The notes under the pieces are model-generated. The model was given only the letters and a program-made list of their open reading frames with translations. It searched no databases and was not told the DNA's origin. Made by a program: the position numbers and the translations under genes. DNA of 64,000 nt from Pedobacter sp. (GTDB lineage: Bacteria; Bacteroidota; Bacteroidia; Sphingobacteriales; Sphingobacteriaceae). Below, piece after piece: positions 35,665-43,970 of the stretch (the first letter of the stretch is position 1; every line of letters begins with the position of its first letter). The stretch is taken from assembly GCF_031119335.1 (NCBI RefSeq), contig NZ_JAVHXT010000004.1, positions 257,462-321,461 of the forward strand, read 5' to 3'.

Positions 35665-36237
35665 ATGAACAAAAAGAACATCAAAAAATATATCTCCAAT
35701 GGGGTTTTCATTCTGATATTAGCGCTAATTCTATTTGTGCCGTCGGCTAAAGCTTTAGTAATACAAGGCTTAATGCAAATTGGTTTATTTAATCCTGATG
35801 TTAAAACCGAGACAATTTCGACCAATACATCACTTGATTTAAAATTTAAGGAGCAAAACGGAAAGATAATTACACTGACTGATTTAAAAGGCAAAGTTGT
35901 CTTCCTCAATTTTTGGGCTACTTGGTGCCCGCCATGTTTAGCAGAAATGCCATCTATCAATAAGCTTTATGAGCAACATAGAGATAACAAGGATGTAATT
36001 TTCGTTATGGTTGATGCTGACAGCAATTTAGAAAAGTCACTGGGCTACATGAACGCTAGAAAGTATGATATGCCAGTTTATCAAATGGCGAGCAGTGTTC
36101 CTGAACAGATCTTTGCAGGATCTTTACCAACCACAGTAGTTTTCGATAAACAAGGCCGTGTATCTTTTAAACATGAAGGTGCAGCTAACTACAATAGCAA
36201 AAAGTTTGTAGAGTTTATGGAGAAGTTGCGGAATTAA
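35665..36237 (+). CDS. TlpA-like membrane-anchored thioredoxin
   Basis: The 190-residue protein has an N-terminal signal-anchor (about 10-30) and a thioredoxin fold with the active site WCPPC (Cys88, Cys91) in FWATWCPPCLAEMPSINKLY, and a cis-Pro block SLPTTVVFDKQG near 152-163. Such AhpC/TSA-redoxin-like TlpA proteins reduce or oxidise disulfides in the periplasm. The redox partner is not in the window. It stands alone between two repeat-rich gaps. Confidence 0.9.
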   Translation: MNKKNIKKYISNGVFILILALILFVPSAKALVIQGLMQIGLFNPDVKTETISTNTSLDLKFKEQNGKIITLTDLKGKVVFLNFWATWCPPCLAEMPSINKLYEQHRDNKDVIFVMVDADSNLEKSLGYMNARKYDMPVYQMASSVPEQIFAGSLPTTVVFDKQGRVSFKHEGAANYNSKKFVEFMEKLRN

Positions 36238-36343
36238 CCCCTCTCTGCCTTTGGCATCTCTCCCCTTTGGGGAGAGAAAATCATTTTTTAAAGTAACTTC
36301 TTATTTTACGGATGAGCCTTTCGGTTTGGATATTGTAATTTGA

Positions 36344-36985
36344 TTATTGGTTATTAAGAAACTCCATATACGTCTTCCTATCCATCATTTCCGCACCTAG
36401 GCTTAGTAAATGGTCGTTAGGCAACTGACAGTCTATCAACTCAAAATCTGATTGTTGGCAGAGAAAAATCATAGCAACTTTAGAAGCGTTACTTACCAAA
36501 CTGAACATGCTTTCTCCGCAGAAAACTTTACCAATGGCAACACCGTAAAGTCCACCTACCAAACTTTCATTTTGCCAAACTTCCACGCTGTGTGCCCAAC
36601 CTAATTGGTGCAAATTAATGTAAGCATCTTGCATTTCTTTGGTAATCCAAGTACCGGGTTGGTCTTTTCGAGGTGTTTTTGCACAATTTGCAATCACTTT
36701 TTCAAATGCTTGGTTTGCGGTAACTTTAAAGCCTACATTTTTCAACACTTGCCTCATGCTTTTGCTCACCTTTAACCTATCGGGATAAATAACACAGCGT
36801 TCATGTGGCGAGTACCAGCAAATTGGGTCATCGTCACTAAACCAAGGAAAAATGCCGTGTTCGTACGCAAGAACTAATCGCTCGGCACTAAGGTCGCCAC
36901 CAACGGCAAGCAAGCCGTCCTCATCGGCCAATTCTGGATTGGGAAAAACGATTTCATCATCAGGCAACCTAAAAACCATGCTCAA
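36344..36985 (-). CDS. aat: Leucyl/phenylalanyl-tRNA--protein transferase
   Basis: This enzyme attaches Leu or Phe from aminoacyl-tRNA to N-terminal Arg or Lys, marking proteins for ClpAP by the N-end rule. The 213 residues are complete: FPNPELADEDGLLAVGGDLS near 14-33, YEHGIFPWFSDDDPICWYSP near 42-61, the EVWQNESLVGGLYGVAIGKV segment near 131-150, and FCGESMFS. It is a single gene on the minus strand, convergent with the TlpA-like gene. Confidence 0.95.
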   Translation of the reverse strand: MSMVFRLPDDEIVFPNPELADEDGLLAVGGDLSAERLVLAYEHGIFPWFSDDDPICWYSPHERCVIYPDRLKVSKSMRQVLKNVGFKVTANQAFEKVIANCAKTPRKDQPGTWITKEMQDAYINLHQLGWAHSVEVWQNESLVGGLYGVAIGKVFCGESMFSLVSNASKVAMIFLCQQSDFELIDCQLPNDHLLSLGAEMMDRKTYMEFLNNQ

Positions 36986-37019
36986 AAATACAGAACAGAT
37001 ATTTAGGTTGCCATAAAAA

Positions 37020-37379
37020 TTAATCTTTACGCTTTAGCACATAATATTTCAAAATGGTATCATCGCGAAGCGTTACGCCATAGGCCGTAAATAATTCATA
37101 ACCATAAGCCTTCATTTTATTTACGAAATCAAGCGCCGAGTTAAACTCCATATTTTTACCATTTTCGTCCTTTACAATAGACGCTTGTCTATCGCTTATT
37201 ACTCGCTGTCCATATTCAAGTTGAACGATTACCTTGCTTCCAAAGTCTTGTTTAAAGGCACGAAGCTCCAGAAATGGTTCTTTTAATTCCGATAACTTAA
37301 CTCCGTTAATGGTTTGAGCTGAAACTTTGCCATAAGCAAAGCAAGCGAGCATGGCCGCCAATAAGATGGTTCTTTTCAT
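37020..37379 (-). CDS. Small secreted protein of unknown family
   Basis: I do not recognise this 119-residue protein. It has a clear signal peptide (MKRTILLAAMLACFAYGKVSA, cleavage after residue 21 before QTING). The mature part of about 98 residues is of mixed alpha/beta character with no cysteine. Blocks such as KVIVQLEYGQRVISDRQ and AYGYELFTAYGVTLRDDTIL can be seen. It lies between aat and the META-domain gene on the same strand, but 34 and 94 bases away, so it may have its own promoter. Periplasmic location is inferred from the signal peptide. Confidence 0.65.
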   Translation of the reverse strand: MKRTILLAAMLACFAYGKVSAQTINGVKLSELKEPFLELRAFKQDFGSKVIVQLEYGQRVISDRQASIVKDENGKNMEFNSALDFVNKMKAYGYELFTAYGVTLRDDTILKYYVLKRKD

Positions 37380-37473
37380 TTGTGTAAGGTTTAAATTGTG
37401 TGTACAAACACTTAAACACTAATAGTGCCAAATTAAACCTCACATACGTAACAACCTCAGTAAAAAATAAAAC

Positions 37474-37872
37474 TTAAGGCAGTTTTGTAAAAACCATCAA
37501 TAACGTTTCATTTTGGTATAGATACAATCTTTTACCAGAGATGTTTCCAGCTGTTACTTTCTCCAAATCTGCGTAATATTTATTTTCGGCATCACCTACC
37601 GCTTCGCAGTACATTTTGGTGCCAAAAATTTTGCTGAATTGTATAGCATTTCCGTTAATAACAGCATTGCCGCCGTAGCTATTGCAAAAGGACTTGCCGC
37701 CAATTTTGTTTCCCTCGCTTATGTTCAACGTTGCCTTTGCTGCCGTAGGCAAAGTTTTTCCTGGCCAGCGGGCTAGCTCCCATCTAGTATCGCCCTGCTT
37801 AAGGTTACTGAGGTCTTTTGTGCAAGATTGCAACGTTATAAATGCTAGCAGTATTATAATAATCCTCTTCAT
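37474..37872 (-). CDS. META-domain lipoprotein
   Basis: The 132-residue protein has a lipobox ITLQSC (Cys16) and one META (HslJ-like) domain: GDTRWELARWPGKTLP near 27-42, the signature GKSFCNSYGGNAVINGN near 58-74 (the GxxGCNxxxG-type block), and MYCEAVGDAENKYYADL. META-domain proteins of E. coli (HslJ) relate to heat and novobiocin response. It starts 2 bases after the App1-like gene stop, so both are translated from one message. Confidence 0.8.
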   Translation of the reverse strand: MKRIIIILLAFITLQSCTKDLSNLKQGDTRWELARWPGKTLPTAAKATLNISEGNKIGGKSFCNSYGGNAVINGNAIQFSKIFGTKMYCEAVGDAENKYYADLEKVTAGNISGKRLYLYQNETLLMVFTKLP

Positions 37873-37874
37873 AA

Positions 37875-38852
37875 TTAATTAATTAAGCCAATCTTTTTAG
37901 AGTGGGCAATTGCATCTTCGCTGTGCACAAATAGGCAAGTGCTAATGTTTTTCTGCTCTAATTTATTCAATATTTCTTGTGTTGCGAATATTTTAGATTT
38001 TCTTACATTTCGAATATATACAGCAATTACATTCTTTCCATATTTTTCTGCGATTTTGTAGTAAATCTCTGGGTCCATTTGTGAATTATCGCCTAAGAAA
38101 ACAAACTTCTGGTTAGGGAAAGCATCTATAATCCGCATAATTCGCAGCAGTTTTCCTTCATGGCCTGTCTTTCCAGTTTTCATCAAATCCTTCCATCTTT
38201 TTAACTGGTTGAGCAGAAACGTACCTTCTGGGAAACCGTTAAAACGAAAAGTCTCTACCAAATAATCGTACAAATTCCATTCACTGCTTGATACGTAGAA
38301 GAAAGGATTCGGCTGTTCTGCCGCAGTATGTGCTTTTGCAAGCAGTTCATAATGATATCTGGTAGATTGAAATGTTTTTCTAGTACGAGGGTTTCTCAAC
38401 AACAGCTCCTTCAATCGCTTTGCAATGGTTTTAGAATGCGACACCATGATGGTATCATCAATATCAGATATAAAGGCATACTGCGTAATGTGCGGCACAT
38501 AAATAGATCCGGTAGTTTTCGCTAATTCTTTTCCTTCGTCGGTAAAAGCAATCACCTCAACCTCGTGCCAACCTGGTGCTACGGTTTCTACAGCATCCCA
38601 TTCAAACTTAAAAAAACCATCGTAAGCAGCATTGGTTGTCACCAGCGTATCCCTAAACTTAAGTTGAACTTTTGCAAAGGCATAAGGCTTCAATACAAAC
38701 AATCTAAAAACGTGCATTAAATTGACAAAAAGCCCATTCTTAAAGCGCTGTTTAGTCTTTGCTCTGTACTTAAAAACATGTCCATAGACCACTAAATTAT
38801 GCGTGTGCCCATAACCATGATATACTTTTACTTCGGCAGTTTTTTTTGACAT
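37875..38852 (-). CDS. App1-type phosphatidate phosphatase
   Basis: App1 (DUF2183) is a HAD-type lipid phosphatase that removes the phosphate of phosphatidic acid to give diacylglycerol. The 325 residues have a beta-rich N-terminal domain (about 10-120) followed by the catalytic HAD domain with the DxDxT motif as DIDDT (130-134), SSSEWNLYD near 198-206, KTGHEGKLLRI, and the third acid block FLGDNSQMDPEIY. It is divergent from a diacylglycerol kinase-like gene 51 bases away and leads the META-domain lipoprotein. The yeast enzyme defines the reaction; bacterial members are less studied. Confidence 0.85.
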   Translation of the reverse strand: MSKKTAEVKVYHGYGHTHNLVVYGHVFKYRAKTKQRFKNGLFVNLMHVFRLFVLKPYAFAKVQLKFRDTLVTTNAAYDGFFKFEWDAVETVAPGWHEVEVIAFTDEGKELAKTTGSIYVPHITQYAFISDIDDTIMVSHSKTIAKRLKELLLRNPRTRKTFQSTRYHYELLAKAHTAAEQPNPFFYVSSSEWNLYDYLVETFRFNGFPEGTFLLNQLKRWKDLMKTGKTGHEGKLLRIMRIIDAFPNQKFVFLGDNSQMDPEIYYKIAEKYGKNVIAVYIRNVRKSKIFATQEILNKLEQKNISTCLFVHSEDAIAHSKKIGLIN

Positions 38853-38893
38853 ATAATTTTAAAACAGATTAATACAATTGTTGTTTTATATCA

Positions 38894-38901
38894 TATTTTT
38901 G
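38894..38901 (+). promoter_or_regulatory. -7 box (TATTTTTG) of the lipid kinase gene
   Basis: The TAnnTTTG match ends 2 bases before ATG 38904. If functional, the transcript would be leaderless or the start would be further downstream. The 51-bp gap must also hold the App1-like promoter. Confidence 0.4.
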
Positions 38902-38903
38902 AT

Positions 38904-39779
38904 ATGACCTATAAAAACAAACAACGGTTACTCTTCGTAGTAAATCAAGGCTCGGGCAATAAAGACCAAAGCCTTAGTGAAGAAATTATCAATTATTTCA
39001 GCGAGAGCGATTTAGCAATAGAAATCTTCGAACTTCCTCGAAAATGCAATTCAAAACAAATTAAAGAAGCTATTGAAAAAGCAAAGGCAGATAGGGTAAT
39101 TGCTGTTGGCGGAGATGGTACGCTCAAACTGGTGGCCGAGTGCTTGCTCAACACAGAAACTCCCATCGGTATTATACCCACAGGTTCTGCCAACGGGATG
39201 GCAAAAGAACTCGGTATTCCTCTAAATCTTGAAGAAGCTTTGGAAGTTGCTGCCACAGGTACGCCAAAAAAAATACACGCCACTTTAGTTAACGATGAAC
39301 TTTGCATTCACCTATCAGACATTGGCTTTAATGCCTATTTGGTAAAAAAATTCGATGAATTACCAACCAGAGGAATGTTGACCTACGCCAAATCTGCTTG
39401 GCACGCCTTCTGGAACCATCGCAAAATGCAGGTACAATTTAAAGTGGGCGACCGCCAAATTAAAACCAAGGCAGCAATGGTAGTTATTGCCAACGCTACC
39501 AAATATGGTACTGGTTTCAACATCAACCCAAATGGAAAATTAGACGATGATGTATTCGAGATCATCCTAATTAAAGAATATGCCGTAATGGAAATCTTAA
39601 AAATTTGGATAAGCAAACTACCTTGGAACCCTAAAAAAATTGAAAGCTTCCAAGCCTCAGAAGTACAGATTAACACCAAATATAAAGCACACTTTCAGGT
39701 AGATGGCGAGTATTTGGGCAAAACCAATAAAGTTATTGCTAAACTTTTGCCAAAGGCGATAAATGTAATTACGCCCTGA
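38904..39779 (+). CDS. Diacylglycerol/lipid kinase family protein (YegS/DgkB-like)
   Basis: This soluble or peripheral kinase of 291 residues should phosphorylate diacylglycerol or a related lipid with ATP. The DAGK catalytic motif is RVIAVGGDGTLKLVAECLL (64-82) with GGDGT at 69-73, followed by GIIPTGSANGMAKELGIP, and a C-terminal beta-sandwich with GTGFNINPNGKLDDDVFEI. Divergent to it is the App1-like phosphatase, which would catalyse the reverse reaction. The stop overlaps the convergent small membrane protein gene by 11 bases. Confidence 0.88.
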   Translation: MTYKNKQRLLFVVNQGSGNKDQSLSEEIINYFSESDLAIEIFELPRKCNSKQIKEAIEKAKADRVIAVGGDGTLKLVAECLLNTETPIGIIPTGSANGMAKELGIPLNLEEALEVAATGTPKKIHATLVNDELCIHLSDIGFNAYLVKKFDELPTRGMLTYAKSAWHAFWNHRKMQVQFKVGDRQIKTKAAMVVIANATKYGTGFNINPNGKLDDDVFEIILIKEYAVMEILKIWISKLPWNPKKIESFQASEVQINTKYKAHFQVDGEYLGKTNKVIAKLLPKAINVITP

Positions 39780-40161
39780 TAGTTTGATGCGCCCTCACGG
39801 TTAAAAACAATCGGATAAACTCGGCAGCAAAGCAAACCTTAAATAAGATTGAAAACCATTTATCGTCGTAATTACCCAATGCCTCAGGAAAAAGTGTAAT
39901 AAATCCTAGCGTAAATACCCATAAATAAAGTCTAAAGGGGAACTGAATGTAATAGCTGATAAAACCAATCTTCTTGAAGAAAAACAGTCCGTAAGCACCT
40001 ACCAAAACCAAAACGAACATCGGAAACATCAACACGCCCTGCACTTTCTCCGACATTAAAGAGAACTTATCGTAGTTTTTAAATATTGCCCACAATTGCA
40101 TCGACATAAATACGAGTGATATTATATCTAAAAAAGCAAAAGCACGAAGAAGGATACGCAT
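39769..40161 (-). CDS. Small four-helix membrane protein, unknown
   Basis: I do not recognise the family. The 130 residues are mostly hydrophobic with about four membrane helices (roughly 6-26, 41-62, 70-92 and 100-122). No lipobox, cofactor motif or cysteine cluster is seen. It overlaps the end of the lipid kinase gene on the other strand by 11 bases, and starts 2 bases after the stop of the TonB-domain gene on its own strand, so the two are one transcription unit. Real translation is likely given this coupling. Confidence 0.65.
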   Translation of the reverse strand: MRILLRAFAFLDIISLVFMSMQLWAIFKNYDKFSLMSEKVQGVLMFPMFVLVLVGAYGLFFFKKIGFISYYIQFPFRLYLWVFTLGFITLFPEALGNYDDKWFSILFKVCFAAEFIRLFLTVRAHQTIRA

Positions 40162-40163
40162 GT

Positions 40164-40820
40164 TTATTTACAATATTTGGCAAGCAGTTTATCCGCTTTT
40201 GTAGAGCCCATATATTTCACAAACTTAAGGTCTTCGCAAGCGTGTTCCAAATCGCCCTGAGTTATTTTTTTCTCTGCTATCCGTATCTTTTTTGAAATAA
40301 AATCATCATCAACGCCCATATCATTTTTTAAAGAGATAATTTCTGCTTCCTTCACAAAATTTTCAATCCCTTTTTCAATGTTCCTATAGTAATTGGCAAT
40401 TTTGCTGAACGATTTCATGTCGTCTGTATATTGTTTAATTGCTAACCCTACACTTCCGGGATTAATGTTTTCACAACCATAATCTTGCAAAGAAAACTTC
40501 ATGGGCGAGCGAATAAGAAAGGTCGTATCGTAGCCCGTCGGAACTGTCCATTTTCCGCTGGTAAGCTTAATCAAACGCAACGCCTCTGCGTCTAAATCGG
40601 CACCAATGCCTCTAGTTACGCCTGCGTAGGTTATCTTTCCTTCTTTGTTTACTTTAAAAGCTACTTCAATGGTACCTTGTATGCAATTTTCCAATGAATA
40701 TGTCGGATAAATTGTATTCGACTTTACAAAACTTTCTAAGCCATTTTTAATGCTAGGGCGCTGCTGTGCGCTAAGCTGTAACGAAAAAACTAGTAGTAAG
40801 ATTAAAATCAATCTGCTCAT
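40164..40820 (-). CDS. Periplasmic TonB C-terminal-domain protein
   Basis: This 218-residue protein has a signal peptide (1-18, ending SLQLSAQ) and a TonB C-terminal-like domain (about 25-105) with GTIEVAFKVNKEGKITYAGV and LDAEALRLIKLTSGKW. The remaining 100 residues are helical (AIKQYTDDMKSFSKIANYY, NFVKEAEIISLKN) with two Cys near the end (HACEDLKFV, KYCK). There is no membrane anchor and no proline-rich linker, so it is not a standard TonB. It is the first gene of a pair with the four-helix membrane protein. Confidence 0.7.
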   Translation of the reverse strand: MSRLILILLLVFSLQLSAQQRPSIKNGLESFVKSNTIYPTYSLENCIQGTIEVAFKVNKEGKITYAGVTRGIGADLDAEALRLIKLTSGKWTVPTGYDTTFLIRSPMKFSLQDYGCENINPGSVGLAIKQYTDDMKSFSKIANYYRNIEKGIENFVKEAEIISLKNDMGVDDDFISKKIRIAEKKITQGDLEHACEDLKFVKYMGSTKADKLLAKYCK

Positions 40821-40899
40821 AACTAAATTTACGATTTATTAAGGAAAGTCGAAAACCTGCATTGGCATTGTTACTCAAATGGTTTATTTATTTTTGAAA

Positions 40900-41008
40900 A
40901 GCAATTGTAGTGGCTCTAAGGTTACGATAGTCCCGTTTTCCACTTTACTTCGGGGCAAACACATAGGTTTGCCCCTACGTGCTCGCTTCAACCGGGTTTA
41001 TTTAAATA
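40900..41008 (-). repeat. Framed intergenic repeat, copy D
   Basis: Read on the minus strand it has TAAACCCGGTTGAAGCG and, at the right, GGAAAACGGGACTATCG, continuing with homology to copy C up to CAATTGCTTT. The centre is a hairpin GGGGCAAAC / GTTTGCCCC with a 6-nt loop, unlike the centres of A, B and C. Confidence 0.65.
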
Positions 41009-41053
41009 AGGGCATTTCAACTATTTAAGGAGGTTGTTACAAAGTCTAATCTT

Positions 41054-41184
41054 TACCCGCAGATTTTCACAGATTTAAAATCCGCTGATTTGCGCTGATT
41101 TTTCATAAATTCCAATAAGCTATAAGTCATTAAAGAAAATCCCCTTTAATCTGCGGAGAAATCAGCGAAAATTTGCGGGTACAC
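41054..41184. repeat. TACCCGCAGATTTTC palindrome family
   Basis: TACCCGCAGATTTTC near 41054 pairs with GAAAATTTGCGGGTA near 41168, one mismatch in 15. Between them are reiterated CGCTGATTT and ATCAGCG blocks. A partial copy follows sdaA (18549-18620). The gap 40821-41184 holds only this and copy D. Confidence 0.65.
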
Positions 41185-41821
41185 CTAAGCCCTAAAAACG
41201 TAAACGTAATTATAAAAGAAATGAGATAGCGCCCCGAAGTTCACAAACAAATGCCACAATTCGTGACTATGCAAATACTTATACAAAAGCTTGTCTTTTG
41301 CGTAGTAGTAAGTGCCGCCAATGTAAAAAACGCCACCCAAAAACAACCAAAACAAGCCCATTGCAGGTACAGCTTGTACCATTTTTGCCATAAATGGAAT
41401 AATTAAACAGCCCATACCAATGTATAAAGCCGTAGATAAATTTCCCTTTTTTAACTTATTGAAGATTTTAAGCAGGCAACCAAGAATAGCAACAAACCAA
41501 ACAAGCGCAAAAAGTAACCAACGTACCCAGCCATCGAAAATAATGAGCGCTGTGGGTGTAAACGAACCCGCAATCATTAAGTAAATACAGCAGTGGTCAA
41601 ACTTTTGCCAAAACCTAATGCCGTATTCTGTTTTTGGGTACGCTGTGGTAAATAGCACTAACGCTAAATAGCACAAAAATGCCCAAACCATAAACTATAG
41701 CAGCAGTTTCTTCAAACAAAGTAGATGATTTTTGCAACAACAAATACATCCCCGGCAGGGCCAAAACTGCAGGTAAAAAGTGAGTAATGAAATTTCCAGG
41801 TTCCCGGATGTATTTATTCAT
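41185..41821 (-). pseudogene. Hemolysin III / YqfA family gene, frameshifted
   Basis: Two overlapping frames together make one hemolysin III-family membrane protein. The first frame (start 41821) encodes MNKYIREPGNFITHFLPAVL through VYGLGIFVLFSVSAIYHSVPK. The second continues TEYGIRFWQKFDHCCIYLMIAGSFT (outline) to the end at 41185, with the family block LHSHELWHLFVNFGA. The switch lies at a run of five T (41631-41635; five A on the coding strand). Removing one base restores YHSVPKTEYGIRFWQ. The shift is +1, so a canonical -1 slippage does not fix it. It is either a true mutation or a homopolymer sequencing error. The start overlaps rbfA by 8 bases. Confidence 0.85.
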
Positions 41822-42194
41822 TCCCTGGCAAATCCGTATCCTTACGTTCTTTCGCTATTTTATCGAAAATCTGGTCCATTCTTTCTACATATTCGTTGGT
41901 ATCATCAACAAAGAAAGATAAAGTTGGTATAACCCTAGCTTGGTGACGAATGCGAGAACCTAATTTGTACCTAATTTCGCCGGCGTGCGAATTTACCGTA
42001 GCAACCGAAAGGCTTGTATTGTTTGTATTTAAGAAACTAAGGTACACCTTTGCCACCGCCAAATCTGGCGATACACGAACCTTAGTAATTGTTACCAATG
42101 TATTTGGCAAGTAAGCAGCCCCTTCACGTTGAAAAATCGATGCCAATTCTTCCTGTAATAATCCTGCAAACTTCTTTTGTCTGTTACTTTCCAT
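41814..42194 (-). CDS. rbfA: Ribosome-binding factor A
   Basis: RbfA is a KH-fold protein that binds the 30S subunit and assists 16S rRNA 5'-end maturation. The 126 residues show the family blocks: FAGLLQEELASIFQREG near 9-25, VTITKVRVSPDLAVAKVYLS near 48-67, and the end RVIPTLSFFVDDTNEYVERM near 98-117. Length is usual. It leads the frameshifted hemolysin III gene with an 8-bp overlap. A palindromic repeat (42222-42270) separates it from hflX. Confidence 0.93.
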   Translation of the reverse strand: MESNRQKKFAGLLQEELASIFQREGAAYLPNTLVTITKVRVSPDLAVAKVYLSFLNTNNTSLSVATVNSHAGEIRYKLGSRIRHQARVIPTLSFFVDDTNEYVERMDQIFDKIAKERKDTDLPGNE

Positions 42195-42221
42195 AATTTG
42201 TTTTCAATTCTTGCCGTTACC

Positions 42222-42270
42222 TTGAACTTATTTCAGGGTCAGCTAAACCGATGCTGAAATAAATTCAGCA
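42222..42270. repeat. TTGAACTTATTTCAG / CTGAAATAAATTCAG imperfect palindrome
   Basis: The arms of 15 bases have two mismatches and a 19-nt loop. The trailing CAGCATGACG recalls a widespread intergenic repeat type in this phylum. Confidence 0.6.
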
Positions 42271-42290
42271 TGACGAGCCGATTAATATTC

Positions 42291-43490
42291 TTAATATAGC
42301 AATTTGTCGTAAGGATAACGCGTAGTATGAATATCCTTCACTTTATCGTACAACAAAGTTCTAAATTCTTCTAAATTTTCTTTTTGTGTAGCCGAGATAA
42401 AAATAGCCGGAGCATTGTTATGTGCCATCCAAGTTTTCTTAAAATCTGCTAAAGTTACTGGCTCACGTTGTTCATCTACATCTACCAAATTATCAAATTC
42501 TGGCGCAACGTAGGCATCAATTTTATTGAAAACCATGATAGTTTCTTTATCTCTTGCACCTAAATCTTTCAACGTTTCGTTAACCGTGTGTATCTGGTCT
42601 TCAAAATTAGGATGAGAAACATCTACAACGTGCACCAAAATATCAGCCTCGCGAACTTCATCTAAGGTAGATTTAAAACACTCTACCAAATGGTGAGGTA
42701 ATTTGCGAATAAAACCAACGGTATCTGATAGCAAGAAAGGCAAATTGTCAATTACGACTTTTCTTACCGTTGTATCTAAAGTTGCAAATAGCTTGTTTTC
42801 TGCAAAAACATCAGATTTAGAAAGCATGTTCATGATGGTAGATTTACCAACGTTGGTATAACCCACTAAAGCTACACGAATAAGCTGTCCACGGTTTTTG
42901 CGTTGTGTCTCGTTCTGGCGGTCAATCAGTTTTAAGCGGTCTTTAAGCAAGGTAATTTTCTCTAAAATCATCCTTCTATCGCTTTCAATCTGGCTCTCAC
43001 CCGGACCACGCATCCCGATACCACCTTTTTGACGCTCCAAGTGGGTCCACATACGTGTTAAGCGAGGCAACAAATATTGTAGCTGTGCCAACTCTACCTG
43101 TGTTTTTGCTTGTGCAGTTTGTGCCCTACCCGCAAAAATATCTAGGATTAAATTACTTCTGTCTAAGATTTTAACCTTTAATTCTCGCTCAATATTACGC
43201 AGTTGCGATGGCGAAAGTTCATCATCAAATACGACAATGTCAATCTCTTCTGCTTTTACATAAGCTTGTATCTCTTCCAATTTACCCGTACCCACAAAAG
43301 TAGCACGGTCGGGCTTTTGCATACGCTGGGTGAAAGTTTTTTCTACCACACCTCCTGCCGTATTTACCAAAAAAGCCAACTCGTCCAAATATTCCTTGGT
43401 TTGCTCGGCTTTTTCGCCTGGCAAAGCCACCCCTACTAAAACCGCCCGTTCTTGCTTGGGCGCTGTATCATAAAATTTCTGTTTTCCCAT
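42291..43490 (-). CDS. hflX: GTPase HflX
   Basis: HflX is a ribosome-associated GTPase that splits stalled 70S ribosomes under stress. The 399 residues have the N-terminal HflX domain (about 15-180, with VGTGKLEEIQAYVKAEEIDI and VFDDELSPSQLRNIE), the coiled linker, and the G domain with G1 GYTNVGKST near 209-217, G3 DTVGFIRKLPHHL near 254-266, G4 VFNKIDAYV and a C-terminal extension. A -7 box TATCTTTG on the minus strand (43500-43507) lies 10 bases before its start. Confidence 0.94.
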   Translation of the reverse strand: MGKQKFYDTAPKQERAVLVGVALPGEKAEQTKEYLDELAFLVNTAGGVVEKTFTQRMQKPDRATFVGTGKLEEIQAYVKAEEIDIVVFDDELSPSQLRNIERELKVKILDRSNLILDIFAGRAQTAQAKTQVELAQLQYLLPRLTRMWTHLERQKGGIGMRGPGESQIESDRRMILEKITLLKDRLKLIDRQNETQRKNRGQLIRVALVGYTNVGKSTIMNMLSKSDVFAENKLFATLDTTVRKVVIDNLPFLLSDTVGFIRKLPHHLVECFKSTLDEVREADILVHVVDVSHPNFEDQIHTVNETLKDLGARDKETIMVFNKIDAYVAPEFDNLVDVDEQREPVTLADFKKTWMAHNNAPAIFISATQKENLEEFRTLLYDKVKDIHTTRYPYDKLLY

Positions 43491-43499
43491 TAATTATTA

Positions 43500-43507
43500 C
43501 AAAGATA
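43500..43507 (-). promoter_or_regulatory. -7 box (TATCTTTG, minus strand) of hflX
   Basis: The match to TAnnTTTG is exact and lies 10 bases upstream of the hflX start. Upstream of it is permuted-word sequence (aaatctaaaaatcgtaattcg), so no -33 could be defined. Confidence 0.5.
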
Positions 43508-43599
43508 CAAACCGATTTACGAATTACGATTTTTAGATTTACGATTTGATTGTCAAATTGTATAACATCTTAATTTGAGGTATCTTTTAGCAGTTTTGT

Positions 43600-43661
43600 A
43601 GCCACAGATACACAGATTAATTTCATTCGATTGATAATTTAAAATCTGTGCATCTGTGGCT
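43600..43661. repeat. AGCCACAGATACACAGATT palindrome
   Basis: Arms 43600-43618 and 43643-43661 pair over 19 bases with one mismatch and a 24-nt loop. No T run follows, so it is not an ordinary terminator. Confidence 0.75.
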
Positions 43662-43777
43662 GAATGATTTTTGGAGAGGGAAGTAGTTGTAACCGTGGGC
43701 TAGGAAAAATGCAACGTTACCAAGAACTATCAAACTTTCGATTATAAACCTTATCGAAGTGAAAATACTTTTTGGTG

Positions 43778-43860
43778 CGTCATTTCGACGAGGAACGAGG
43801 AGAAATCTGTTAAATAGTCGCGTTTAACTTTTAGATTTCTCACATGCGTTCGAAATGACG
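43778..43860. repeat. CGTCATTTCGACGAGG... palindrome
   Basis: CGTCATTTCGA (43778-43788) pairs with TCGAAATGACG (43850-43860), and AGAAATCT inside pairs with AGATTTCT. The middle is degenerate. This is a different family from the CGTCATTGCG repeat despite the similar ends. The gap 43491-43970 holds no gene. Confidence 0.7.
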
Positions 43861-43970
43861 GCAATAGGACAGAAAAAGATTGCAACGAAAAGAAAGACTG
43901 AAATTGCCAAGACTTGTTTACTTTGTTTTCCAAATCAATTTAATTAGGTTAATTTTAGCCTCTTTTAAAA

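Noticed and set aside
41615..41691. Programmed ribosomal frameshift in the hemolysin III gene
   Set aside because: The required shift is +1 at an A run; the run resembles a -1 slippery site but that gives the wrong frame.
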